9,184 nt of DNA from Lachnospiraceae bacterium (lineage in GTDB: Bacteria; Bacillota_A; Clostridia; Lachnospirales; Lachnospiraceae). Below, piece after piece: positions 1-6,769 of the stretch (positions are counted from its first letter, which is position 1; each line of letters starts with the position of its first letter). The stretch lies in NCBI GenBank assembly GCA_009774465.1, contig VSNT01000139.1, positions 1-9,184 of the forward strand, written 5' to 3'. The translations under genes and the position numbers were made by a program. The notes under the pieces were generated by a model, which searched no databases, was not told the DNA's origin, and saw only the letters and a list, made by a program, of their open reading frames with translations.

Positions 1-467
1 GTACCTATTGTGTTGATCCCAAAGCGCTGATGGAGCAGCACCTGCAGAAAATACTGGACCAGAGGATTCAGGTTTATTACGACAGAGGAAATGGATTCAG
101 TGAGGAAGACTCTTTTTACATGCCGGATGTTTACACAGGAAAGTATCTGATCGAGGCGGACATTTTTGTAGATGGCAATGTGAAAGCGTTAAGGATTGAT
201 CCTGCGGATCATGCCTGCATGGTTAAGATTATGGAGATAAATTTAAACAATAAAGCGGTGCCTTTTCAGAAAAAATACATTGAAACCAATGGAAAAACAG
301 TAAAAGCGGGGTGCTATATTTTCGATACGCCTGATCCTAACATAAATATCAAAATGACAGAGCTTCCAATGTTGGGAGAAAACACTTTTTCCATTAAAAT
401 GAAGCTGACACCCTTAACAGAGGACATGGCACAGGACATGATGGGGGCTGTGAAGAGACTTTTTTAG
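1..467 (+). CDS. C-terminal fragment of a polysaccharide-biosynthesis protein (5' end outside window)
   Basis: The reading frame is open from base 3 with no stop upstream of the first ATG (position 30), so this is the 3' end of a gene that begins before the window, not a 145-residue protein starting at that ATG. No SD precedes that ATG either. The visible part reads 'TYCVDPKALMEQHLQ', then a segment with 'YYDRGNGFSEEDS' and 'KALRIDP', followed by alternating short hydrophobic stretches typical of a beta-sandwich, and ends with a helix 'EDMAQDMMGAVKRLF'. From memory, this type of segment is an accessory C-terminal domain on glycosyltransferases and sugar-nucleotide or methyltransferase-type proteins in Firmicute glycan loci; I cannot name the catalytic part, which is outside the window. 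There are no membrane segments. The next gene starts 16 nt downstream, implying co-transcription. Function of the whole protein is unknown; membership of the locus is inferred from position and domain style. Confidence 0.75.
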   Translation, partial: TYCVDPKALMEQHLQKILDQRIQVYYDRGNGFSEEDSFYMPDVYTGKYLIEADIFVDGNVKALRIDPADHACMVKIMEINLNNKAVPFQKKYIETNGKTVKAGCYIFDTPDPNINIKMTELPMLGENTFSIKMKLTPLTEDMAQDMMGAVKRLF

Positions 468-470
468 TCC

Positions 471-478
471 AGGGAGGT
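471..478 (+). promoter_or_regulatory. Ribosome binding site fixing a GTG start
   Basis: The sequence AGGGAGGT lies 5 nt (AAAAA) before GTG at 484. This near-consensus Shine-Dalgarno sequence supports the GTG as the true start of the following gene; no in-frame ATG with comparable spacing exists nearby. Confidence 0.8.
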
Positions 479-483
479 AAAAA

Positions 484-2607
484 GTGTCATTTCTAAAAAA
501 AGAAATCAAGCAATTATTGATAAATCGACAACATAAATCATATGAAAAAAGGGTTTCAGCTCAAAATCTGACCTATAATGAATGGATAGAAAAAAAGGAA
601 AAAAATGTCAAAATAGACAATTATAAATTGGAAGAAAAAGGTAATTTTCTGACAAATGATTTAGAAACAGTTGTTAATGATGGGATTAATGATGAAAATG
701 AAAGAAATAATTCAAAAAATGTCGTATTCTGCGAACCATTTTATTCCCTTGACCTCAGTGATTCTAACGGAACGACGATAACTATAATATCGATATATGA
801 AGGAGAACTAAGCGATATTGCATTAAATTTGATTTACAGGCAGTTTTTGACCGATAAAAATACAATTCTGGTCTATGGAGATGAAGATACCAGAGAAAAT
901 GGGGTTAGAAAAAATCCCTGGTTTAAACCTGACTGGTCTCCGGACAGATTTTTATCCTGCCTTTACTTTGGAGGGATAGTGGCAGTCAGAAAAGATGCAT
1001 TGCAGGATGCTTACAGAATATGCAGTCAGAAAGGAATATTAAAAAACACTAGTTATGAAAAAGCAGAAAAGCTTTACTGGCTTTTATTTGAATTGCTGAA
1101 AATGTACAAAGCCTTTGAAAAGGGACATGATAAGACTCAAATGCCGGTCTGCCATATTCCCCAGGTATTATTTCACAGTAAAAAAAATGGTTATGAGCAA
1201 ATAAAAGACTATAAGCTCCCCGAAGCGGCGCTGCAGGAAGCAGCAGAGGCATCAGAACAGCTTATTTCCATCATTATTCCGTCTAAAGATAACGTGGATG
1301 TGCTTTTCCATTGCCTTGATTCTCTGCTGGAGCGGACTGTTTCAAAGTACCAATATGAGATTGTTTTAGTGGATAACGGAAGTAAAGAAGAAAATCAAAA
1401 CAAAATCAGAAATAAATTAGACGAAATTAACGCAAAAAGTGTAAATACAACGACCAAACTTCAAAAAATTCAATATTTCTATCAGGAAATGGAGTTTAAT
1501 TTTTCCAGAATGTGCAATCTTGGGGCTAAGGCTTCGGAAGGCGCAATTTTCCTGTTTTTAAATGATGATATGGAGATTATCTCTTCAAACTGGCTGGATT
1601 TGCTGGCCGGGAAAGCGTCTCTATCTTACGTCGGCGCTGTAGGAGCAAAGCTTTTGTATCCGGAATCTGATAAGATTCAACATGCGGGAATTACCAATTT
1701 ACGAGTGGGGCCTGCACATAAGCTGCAGTTTTTAAGGGATGAAGAAGTTCATTATTTTGGAATGAACAGAGGCGTTCACAATATGCTGGCTGTTACGGGA
1801 GCCTGTCTTATGGTAAAAAGAGAAGTGTTTTTTGAGGCAGGGGGATTTTGTGAAGAACTGGCAGTGGCTTTTAATGATGTGGACCTTTGTTATACCATAT
1901 ATGAAAAGGGCTATTATAATATAGTAAGAAATGATGTGATTCTTTATCATCATGAGTCCTTAAGCAGAGGAAAGGACGGGGAATCTGAGAAAAAACAGCT
2001 CCGCCTTCTTAAGGAAAAGGATGTGCTCTATGAAAGACATCAGGATATTTACGGGAAAGATCCCTTTTACCATCCGTATCTTACTACCGATATGCTGGAA
2101 TCAGAATATTCCCCCTGCTACCGATATCAGGTAACTTTGAATATGCCCTGGTCTTTTGTGGAAAAAGGTGATGACACTGTGAAAAGTGCAAGAGAAGATC
2201 AGTGCCTTGTGGTAGGAATGGAATGCGCTATGGATATTTATAAATGGCAGTATGGGGTTTCGCCTGAAAAGGGAAAGGTGAAAGTAAAACCGGAGGATAT
2301 GGGCTATTATTTCCAGGGCTATTCTTTTATTATAGGTTCAGATAACGCTTGTTATAAAAAGAAATTGTTGCTGAAAAACCAGGATAACGGGCAGATTTGG
2401 CTGATTCCTGTGGAAGACAGATACAGGCAGGATATTAAAAATAATTTGAAGGACCAGGTCAATGTGGATTTAACAGGATTTGCAGCAAAAATGCAGAAAA
2501 ATGCAGTTCCTGCCGGAGTGTATCAGTTTGGTATGCTGGCTTTGGATGCCTGCTCCAGACAAAAGCTGGTAAACTGGAGCAACTGGGTATTGCAGATTGA
2601 AGCATAA
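484..2607 (+). CDS. GT2 family glycosyltransferase with degenerate first GT-A domain, 707 aa
   Basis: This is a cytoplasmic or membrane-peripheral sugar transferase for surface glycan assembly. Residues 1-120 are Lys/Asn/Glu-rich. Residues about 120-250 resemble only the second half of a GT-A domain: 'YGDED' at 131-135, then 'FKPDWSPD' and 'FGGIVAVRKD', matching the post-DXD part of the first domain of the next gene. The nucleotide-binding start ('SILVP') and the DHDD metal motif are absent. A complete GT-A domain follows at about 260-500: 'ISIIIPSKDN' (261-270), 'VLVDNGS', the metal site 'LNDD' (NDD 360-362), 'TGACLMVKREVF', the 'NDVDLC' motif (464-469) and 'YHHES' (histidines 489/490). Residues about 540-707 form a beta-rich C-terminal domain without catalytic motifs. 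The GTG start is set by a strong ribosome site. The 5' part is visibly more AT-rich than its neighbours. Donor and acceptor are unknown; only the second domain is likely catalytic. Confidence 0.88.
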   Translation: MSFLKKEIKQLLINRQHKSYEKRVSAQNLTYNEWIEKKEKNVKIDNYKLEEKGNFLTNDLETVVNDGINDENERNNSKNVVFCEPFYSLDLSDSNGTTITIISIYEGELSDIALNLIYRQFLTDKNTILVYGDEDTRENGVRKNPWFKPDWSPDRFLSCLYFGGIVAVRKDALQDAYRICSQKGILKNTSYEKAEKLYWLLFELLKMYKAFEKGHDKTQMPVCHIPQVLFHSKKNGYEQIKDYKLPEAALQEAAEASEQLISIIIPSKDNVDVLFHCLDSLLERTVSKYQYEIVLVDNGSKEENQNKIRNKLDEINAKSVNTTTKLQKIQYFYQEMEFNFSRMCNLGAKASEGAIFLFLNDDMEIISSNWLDLLAGKASLSYVGAVGAKLLYPESDKIQHAGITNLRVGPAHKLQFLRDEEVHYFGMNRGVHNMLAVTGACLMVKREVFFEAGGFCEELAVAFNDVDLCYTIYEKGYYNIVRNDVILYHHESLSRGKDGESEKKQLRLLKEKDVLYERHQDIYGKDPFYHPYLTTDMLESEYSPCYRYQVTLNMPWSFVEKGDDTVKSAREDQCLVVGMECAMDIYKWQYGVSPEKGKVKVKPEDMGYYFQGYSFIIGSDNACYKKKLLLKNQDNGQIWLIPVEDRYRQDIKNNLKDQVNVDLTGFAAKMQKNAVPAGVYQFGMLALDACSRQKLVNWSNWVLQIEA

Positions 2608-2671
2608 AGCCTGTGGATATTGTGTTTGCGCCTCAAAATCCGCAGATTCTAAAGAAAGGCATGGAGATGAT

Positions 2672-4648
2672 ATGGAACAGGAAATAAACTATCAGGAGGC
2701 TTATGAAAAAGAGCATTTAAGAAATGCAGATCTGGCGGGAAGGGTGGCGGATCTGGAAGCAAGGTGCGATGATTTGACCTTTAAGCTGAACCGAATTAAA
2801 AATAATCCTTTGTGGAAAATGTCGGCTCCACTGCGCCGGTGTATGCATTTTGTAATCCGGCAGAAGGACAGAATCAAAAACTGCGGAAATTTAAGGGGAA
2901 TTATAGCAAAAATCAAATATAAAAAAATTGAGCGTCAGGCCATGAAAAGCTACGGAACCAGCAGTTTTCCCACACCAGAGGAAGCAAAAAGACAGAGAGA
3001 AGAAAAGTTTCAAAGAATGCCGAAAATCAGCATTTTGGTACCCCTTTATAATACACCGGATCTTTTTCTCCGTGAAATGATAGAGTCGGTAACCAGTCAG
3101 ACCTACGAAAACTGGGAATTATGTTTAGCCGATGGTTCCGATAAAGAGCATGGTTTCGTGGCTGAAATTGTCAGGGAATATCAAAAAAAGGACGAAGCGG
3201 CAGGAAAAGGCGGCAGAATCCTTTATTTAAAGCTTGAAAAAAACGAAGGGATTTCCGGAAACACAAATCAGTGTCTGGCTATGTCAACAGGGGAGTACAT
3301 TGGGCTTTTTGACCATGACGATATTCTCCATCCCAGTGTTTTATATGAATATGTAAAGGTAATCAATGAAAAGCAGGCGGATTACATATACTGCGATGAA
3401 ACTACCTTTAAAAGCGGAGATATTAACAAGATGCTGACCATGCATTTTAAGCCGGATTATGCCATTGATAACCTGCGGGCAAACAATTATATCTGCCATT
3501 TCAGCGTTTTTGCAAGAACGCTTTTAGACGGTACGGAACTGTTCCGCCCCAGATTTGACGGAAGCCAGGATCATGATATGATTCTTCGGCTTACGGACAG
3601 AGCTCAAAAGGTAGTCCATGTTCCCAAGCTGATGTATTACTGGCGCTCTCACGCAGGCAGCACGGCCGCCGGACTTGAGGCAAAGCCCTATGCGGTGGAG
3701 GCAGCCAGGGGAGCGGTGGCGGATCATTTAAGAAGACATGGATTTGAGCATTTTCAGATCAGCTCCACCAGAGCCTTTGACACCATTTTTAAGATTCGCT
3801 ATCAGATAATAGGCAGTCCTAAAATTTCTATTGTAATTGCCAACAAAGATCATAAGGAAGATTTAAAGAGATGCATTACGTCAATTCTGGAAAAATCCAC
3901 TTATGAAAATTTTGAAGTAATTGTTGTGGAAAATAACAGTACGCAGCAGGAAATTTTTGACTACTATGAGGAATTAAAGGAAAATGAGAAAATTAAAGTG
4001 CTCACCTTTGAAGGGGCCTTTAACTACTCGGCGGTGAATAATTCAGGCGCGGCAAATGCAGAGGGTGAATATATTCTGCTTCTCAATAATGATACCCAGG
4101 TGATTACAGTCAACTGGATGGAAGAGATGCTTATGTATGCCCAGCGGGAAGATGTGGGTGCAGTAGGAGCAAAACTGTATTATGGGGACAAAACCATACA
4201 ACATGCAGGGGTGGTGCTTGGCCTGGGAGCTCACAGAACGGCAGGGCACAGCCATTATAAGCAGCACAGGGATAATTTAGGCTATATGGGCAGGCTCTGT
4301 TATGCACAAAATGTTTCCGCAGTTACCGGAGCATGTCTTATGGTAAAAAAGGCATTATTTGAGGAAGTGGGAGGGCTGGATGAGTCCTTTGCTGTTTCCT
4401 TAAATGATGTGGATTTCTGCTTAAAACTTCGGGAAAAAGGTTATTTAAATGTGTTTACCCCTTTTGCAGAGCTATATCACTTTGAATCCATATCCAGAGG
4501 ACTGGATGATAACGGAGAAAAGGCCCAAAGATACAACAGAGAATCAGAACAGTTTCGGGAAAAATGGAAGGATGTGCTTACAGTCGGCGATCCCTATTAC
4601 AATGTAAATTTTTCTCTGGACAGAAGCGACTTTGCTTTGAAAATATAG
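2672..4648 (+). CDS. Tandem two-domain GT2 glycosyltransferase, 658 aa
   Basis: This is a bifunctional-looking sugar transferase. I choose ATG 2672 because GGAG (2663-2666) sits 5 nt upstream; a longer TTG start at 2597 would overlap the previous gene, lacks a good ribosome site and adds a Cys-rich 25-residue stretch. Residues 1-45 form a short coiled coil ending in 'RIKNNPLWK', a linker familiar from Lachnospiraceae glycosyltransferases. GT-A domain 1 (about 118-345) has 'KISILVPLYNTP', the metal motif DHDD (214-217), 'HFKPDYAIDNLRANNYICHF' and QDHD (299-302). GT-A domain 2 (about 384-625) has 'KISIVIANKD', NND (472-474), 'GAVGAKL', 'TGACLMVKKALFEEVGGL', NDVDFC (578-583) and 'YHFES' (His603). 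Both domains look intact, so it may add two linkages or alternate residues of a repeat. It follows the preceding gene by 64 nt with no terminator, so the two are probably one transcript. Sugar specificity cannot be read. Confidence 0.92.
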   Translation: MEQEINYQEAYEKEHLRNADLAGRVADLEARCDDLTFKLNRIKNNPLWKMSAPLRRCMHFVIRQKDRIKNCGNLRGIIAKIKYKKIERQAMKSYGTSSFPTPEEAKRQREEKFQRMPKISILVPLYNTPDLFLREMIESVTSQTYENWELCLADGSDKEHGFVAEIVREYQKKDEAAGKGGRILYLKLEKNEGISGNTNQCLAMSTGEYIGLFDHDDILHPSVLYEYVKVINEKQADYIYCDETTFKSGDINKMLTMHFKPDYAIDNLRANNYICHFSVFARTLLDGTELFRPRFDGSQDHDMILRLTDRAQKVVHVPKLMYYWRSHAGSTAAGLEAKPYAVEAARGAVADHLRRHGFEHFQISSTRAFDTIFKIRYQIIGSPKISIVIANKDHKEDLKRCITSILEKSTYENFEVIVVENNSTQQEIFDYYEELKENEKIKVLTFEGAFNYSAVNNSGAANAEGEYILLLNNDTQVITVNWMEEMLMYAQREDVGAVGAKLYYGDKTIQHAGVVLGLGAHRTAGHSHYKQHRDNLGYMGRLCYAQNVSAVTGACLMVKKALFEEVGGLDESFAVSLNDVDFCLKLREKGYLNVFTPFAELYHFESISRGLDDNGEKAQRYNRESEQFREKWKDVLTVGDPYYNVNFSLDRSDFALKI

Positions 4649-4665
4649 GAAGACTATGGTAAGAT
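4637..4665 (+). promoter_or_regulatory. Sigma-70/SigA-type promoter for the phosphohexomutase gene
   Basis: TTGAAA (4637-4642, 5 of 6 matches to -35) is separated by exactly 17 nt from TAAGAT (4660-4665, 4 of 6 matches to -10), which is preceded by TG plus one base (4657-4659), an extended -10. The -35 lies in the last codons of the upstream glycosyltransferase gene. Transcription would start near 4672, giving a leader of about 90 nt before the ATG at 4764. Read from sequence only. Confidence 0.6.
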
Positions 4666-4695
4666 ATACAGAGGATAAAATATATAATAAATAGT

Positions 4696-4757
4696 AAGGA
4701 GGCTAAATCCTCTGCTCCTGCAAGAGCAGTCGCATTTTGCTTCGCAAAACAAGGAGG
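4696..4757 (+). repeat. Hairpin-rich leader bounded by duplicated AAGGAGG
   Basis: Two perfect hairpins lie between the promoter and the start codon: ctgctc (4712-4717) pairs with gagcag (4724-4729) across a 6-nt loop, and ttttgc (4735-4740) pairs with gcaaaa (4744-4749) across a 3-nt loop. The same 7-mer AAGGAGG occurs on both sides, at 4696-4702 and 4751-4757; only the second has a start codon at proper distance (6 nt to ATG 4764), the first is an orphan Shine-Dalgarno. The layout resembles insertion of a small hairpin element into an SD sequence with its duplication, but may be coincidental. The second hairpin shares both halves with the ends of the 6585-6750 element. Confidence 0.5.
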
Positions 4758-4763
4758 ATTGGT

Positions 4764-6485
4764 ATGGACTACAGAAAACAGTATGATTTTTGGCTGGAAG
4801 ATGGGTATTTTGATGACAAAACAAAAGAAGAACTGCGTGGAATTGCAGGAGATGAAAAGGAAATAGAAGACCGTTTTTATAAAGAGCTTGAATTTGGTAC
4901 CGGAGGCCTTAGAGGAGTGATTGGCGCCGGAACCAACCGCATGAACATCTACACAGTAAGAAAAGCTACCCAGGGACTTGCCAATTATATTATCAGTCAG
5001 GGAGGAAAGGACAGAGGCGTTGCCATTGCCTATGATTCCAGAAGAATGTCTCCCGAATTTGCTGATGAAGCGGCGCTCTGTCTTGCAGCAAACGGAATTA
5101 AGGCCTATGTGTTTGATGCACTTCGCCCCACACCCGAGCTTTCCTTTGCACTCCGTACATTAGGCTGCATTTCAGGTATTGTGATTACTGCAAGCCATAA
5201 TCCTCCGGAATATAACGGATATAAGGCATATTGGGAAGACGGTGCACAGGTGACAGCGCCTAAAGACAAAGAAATTATTGAAGAAGTTAAGAAGGTTACG
5301 GATTATCACCAGGTAAAGACAATGGACAAAAAAGAGGCTTTGGCACAGGGGCTTTATCAGGTAATCGGAAAAGAAATTGACGATGCTTATATGGTGGAAT
5401 TGAAGAAGCAGATTATCCATCCTGAAATTATTAAGGAAGTGGCGGACGATATAAGAATCGTATATTCTCCTTTCCACGGAACCGGAAATGTACCGGTCAG
5501 AAGAATTCTTTCTGAGCTGGGCTTTAAGCACGTGTATGTAGTTCCCGAGCAGGAACTGCCTGATCCTGATTTTACCACATTAGATTACCCCAATCCGGAA
5601 GATCCCAAGGCATTTACTCTTGCTCTTAAGCTGGCAAAGGAAAAAAATGCGGATATCGTGCTTGCAACAGATCCTGACGCGGACAGACTTGGCATTTACG
5701 CTTTGGATAAAGCTTCCGGCGAATACATACCTTTTACAGGCAATATGTCAGGTATGTTGATTGCAGAATACATTTTAAGAGAAAGAACCGCTACCGGAAA
5801 AATGCCTGAAAATCCGGCACTGGTAACTACCATTGTCACCACTAACATGGCGTCGGCCATTGCCAGAGATTACAACGTGAAGTTTATAGAGGTTCTTACC
5901 GGATTTAAATACATTGGAGAGCAGATTAAACTGTTTGAGCAGACCGGCTCCAACAATTATGTATTTGGTCTGGAAGAAAGCTACGGATGCCTTGCAGGCA
6001 CACATGCAAGGGACAAGGATGCTGTGGTTGCAGTTATGTGTCTGTGCGAAGTGGCTGCATGGTGTAAGAAACACGGAATTACCGTATGGGATCAGATGCT
6101 GAAATTGTATGAAAAGTACGGTTACTTTAAGGAAACCCAGTATGCCATTACATTAAAGGGAATTGACGGTTCCAAACAGATTGCAGAAATGATGGACAAA
6201 TTAAGAAGCAATCCGCCTAAGAACTTTGGAGAACTGACGGTAAAGGAATTAAGGGACTATGACAGGGATGTGACCAGGAATATGGAGACCGGAGAAGAAA
6301 CACCTACCGGGCTGCCCAAATCAAATGTGCTGTATTTTGATCTTACCAATGATTCCTGGTGCTGTGCACGTCCTTCCGGTACGGAGCCCAAGATTAAATT
6401 TTATATGGGAGTGAAAGGAAGCAGTCTTCCGGATGCTCAGGATAAGGTAGAAAAGCTTACGGAAGCTCTGAAATCTTATCTTTAA
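4764..6485 (+). CDS. pgcA: Alpha-phosphohexomutase (phosphoglucomutase, PgcA-like), 573 aa
   Basis: This cytosolic Mg-dependent enzyme interconverts glucose-6-phosphate and glucose-1-phosphate (possibly also mannose phosphates), supplying glucose-1-phosphate for UDP-glucose or dTDP-rhamnose. All four family signatures are present: the phosphoserine loop 'TASHNP' with Ser144, the metal loop 'DPDADR' (303-308), the sugar-binding loop 'EESYG' (from 404) and the phosphate-binding loop 'RPSGTEPK' (536-543). The N-terminal 'FGTGGLRG' is typical of the long PgcA/PGM2 branch, and the length fits that group (about 560-600 aa). ATG 4764 is preceded by AAGGAGG with 6 nt spacing; an upstream TTG at 4737 lies inside a hairpin and is rejected. 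The gene has its own promoter and terminator, so it is probably a separate transcription unit set within the glycosyltransferase cluster. Glucose versus mannose preference is inferred from the branch, not shown. Confidence 0.95.
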   Translation: MDYRKQYDFWLEDGYFDDKTKEELRGIAGDEKEIEDRFYKELEFGTGGLRGVIGAGTNRMNIYTVRKATQGLANYIISQGGKDRGVAIAYDSRRMSPEFADEAALCLAANGIKAYVFDALRPTPELSFALRTLGCISGIVITASHNPPEYNGYKAYWEDGAQVTAPKDKEIIEEVKKVTDYHQVKTMDKKEALAQGLYQVIGKEIDDAYMVELKKQIIHPEIIKEVADDIRIVYSPFHGTGNVPVRRILSELGFKHVYVVPEQELPDPDFTTLDYPNPEDPKAFTLALKLAKEKNADIVLATDPDADRLGIYALDKASGEYIPFTGNMSGMLIAEYILRERTATGKMPENPALVTTIVTTNMASAIARDYNVKFIEVLTGFKYIGEQIKLFEQTGSNNYVFGLEESYGCLAGTHARDKDAVVAVMCLCEVAAWCKKHGITVWDQMLKLYEKYGYFKETQYAITLKGIDGSKQIAEMMDKLRSNPPKNFGELTVKELRDYDRDVTRNMETGEETPTGLPKSNVLYFDLTNDSWCCARPSGTEPKIKFYMGVKGSSLPDAQDKVEKLTEALKSYL

Positions 6486-6531
6486 GTAAAAACCGACAAG
6501 TAAAAGGACTGGAAACTTTAACCTGTGTATT

Positions 6532-6570
6532 AAGAATCGTCCTGTGAAAGCAGGACGATTCTTGGTTTTA
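6532..6570 (+). terminator. Rho-independent-type terminator after the mutase gene
   Basis: A perfect 13-bp stem, aagaatcgtcctg (6532-6544) with caggacgattctt (6551-6563), closes a 6-nt loop (TGAAAG) and is followed by GGTTTTA. The arms can extend outward through ctgtgta (from about 6522) and tacacag after a short internal loop. The U-run is short (four T) and offset by GG, so termination may be incomplete, which would allow some read-through to the downstream glycosyltransferase genes. Confidence 0.65.
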
Positions 6571-6584
6571 CACAGAAGGCGGCT

Positions 6585-6750
6585 GCATTTTGCGGCGGGC
6601 AGACCTGCGGGCGGTCTGCGATATGCAAGGGGAGTAAGATTGAAAAATCACACTGATGTGCTGATTTTTCAATCACGAGTTTGTGTCAGAGCCACAAACT
6701 CAATATCGCAGAGCCAAATTTGAAATTTGGCTCGCGGCCTTCGCAAAACA
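6585..6750 (+). repeat. Nested inverted-repeat element / candidate structured leader
   Basis: This is noncoding DNA packed with perfect inverted repeats. An outer stem ttttgcg (6588-6594) pairs with cgcaaaa (6742-6748). Inside are: H1 gcagacc 6599-6605 with 6613-6619; S2 tctgcgatat 6615-6624 with 6703-6712 (10 bp), which encloses H2 6638-6650 with 6662-6674 (13 bp) and H3 6677-6685 with 6693-6701 (9 bp); and H4 6711-6721 with 6723-6733 (11 bp around a single base). H1 and S2 share 6615-6619, and S2 and H4 share 6711-6712, so they cannot all form fully. It ends about 10 nt before the ribosome site of the next gene. There is no U-tract after any stem. It could be a dispersed non-autonomous repeat or a cis-acting RNA; I recognise no named riboswitch. 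Confidence 0.7.
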
Positions 6751-6769
6751 GCTCCGGCATGGAGGAAAA

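Noticed and set aside
2597..2671. Extension of the tandem glycosyltransferase to a TTG start overlapping the previous gene
   Set aside because: No Shine-Dalgarno sequence precedes the TTG, and the extra residues are Cys-rich and unlike the family; ATG 2672 has GGAG at 5 nt.
4683..4688. Perfect TATAAT as the -10 of the mutase promoter
   Set aside because: No acceptable -35 lies 16-18 nt upstream (TAAGAT at 4660-4665 fits poorly); the 4637-4665 pair with TG extension is better, though a second start cannot be excluded.
4737..4763. TTG start for the mutase
   Set aside because: It falls inside a hairpin with no ribosome site; ATG 4764 has AAGGAGG at 6 nt and fits the family N-terminus.
5172..5531. 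119-codon minus-strand open frame opposite the mutase
   Set aside because: It is antisense to the conserved phosphohexomutase; the translation has no recognisable family and no ribosome site.
6711..6740. H4 as a terminator
   Set aside because: The 11-bp stem has almost no loop, is followed by GCGGCC rather than a T-run, and sits just upstream of a gene.
6585..6750. CRISPR array or tandem repeat
   Set aside because: The stems differ in sequence and there is no regularly spaced direct repeat; the structure is inverted, not direct.
6683..6769. Extension of the 459-aa glycosyltransferase to a GTG at 6683
   Set aside because: The added codons lie within perfect inverted repeats, which explains why the frame is open; ATG 6770 has GGAGG just upstream.
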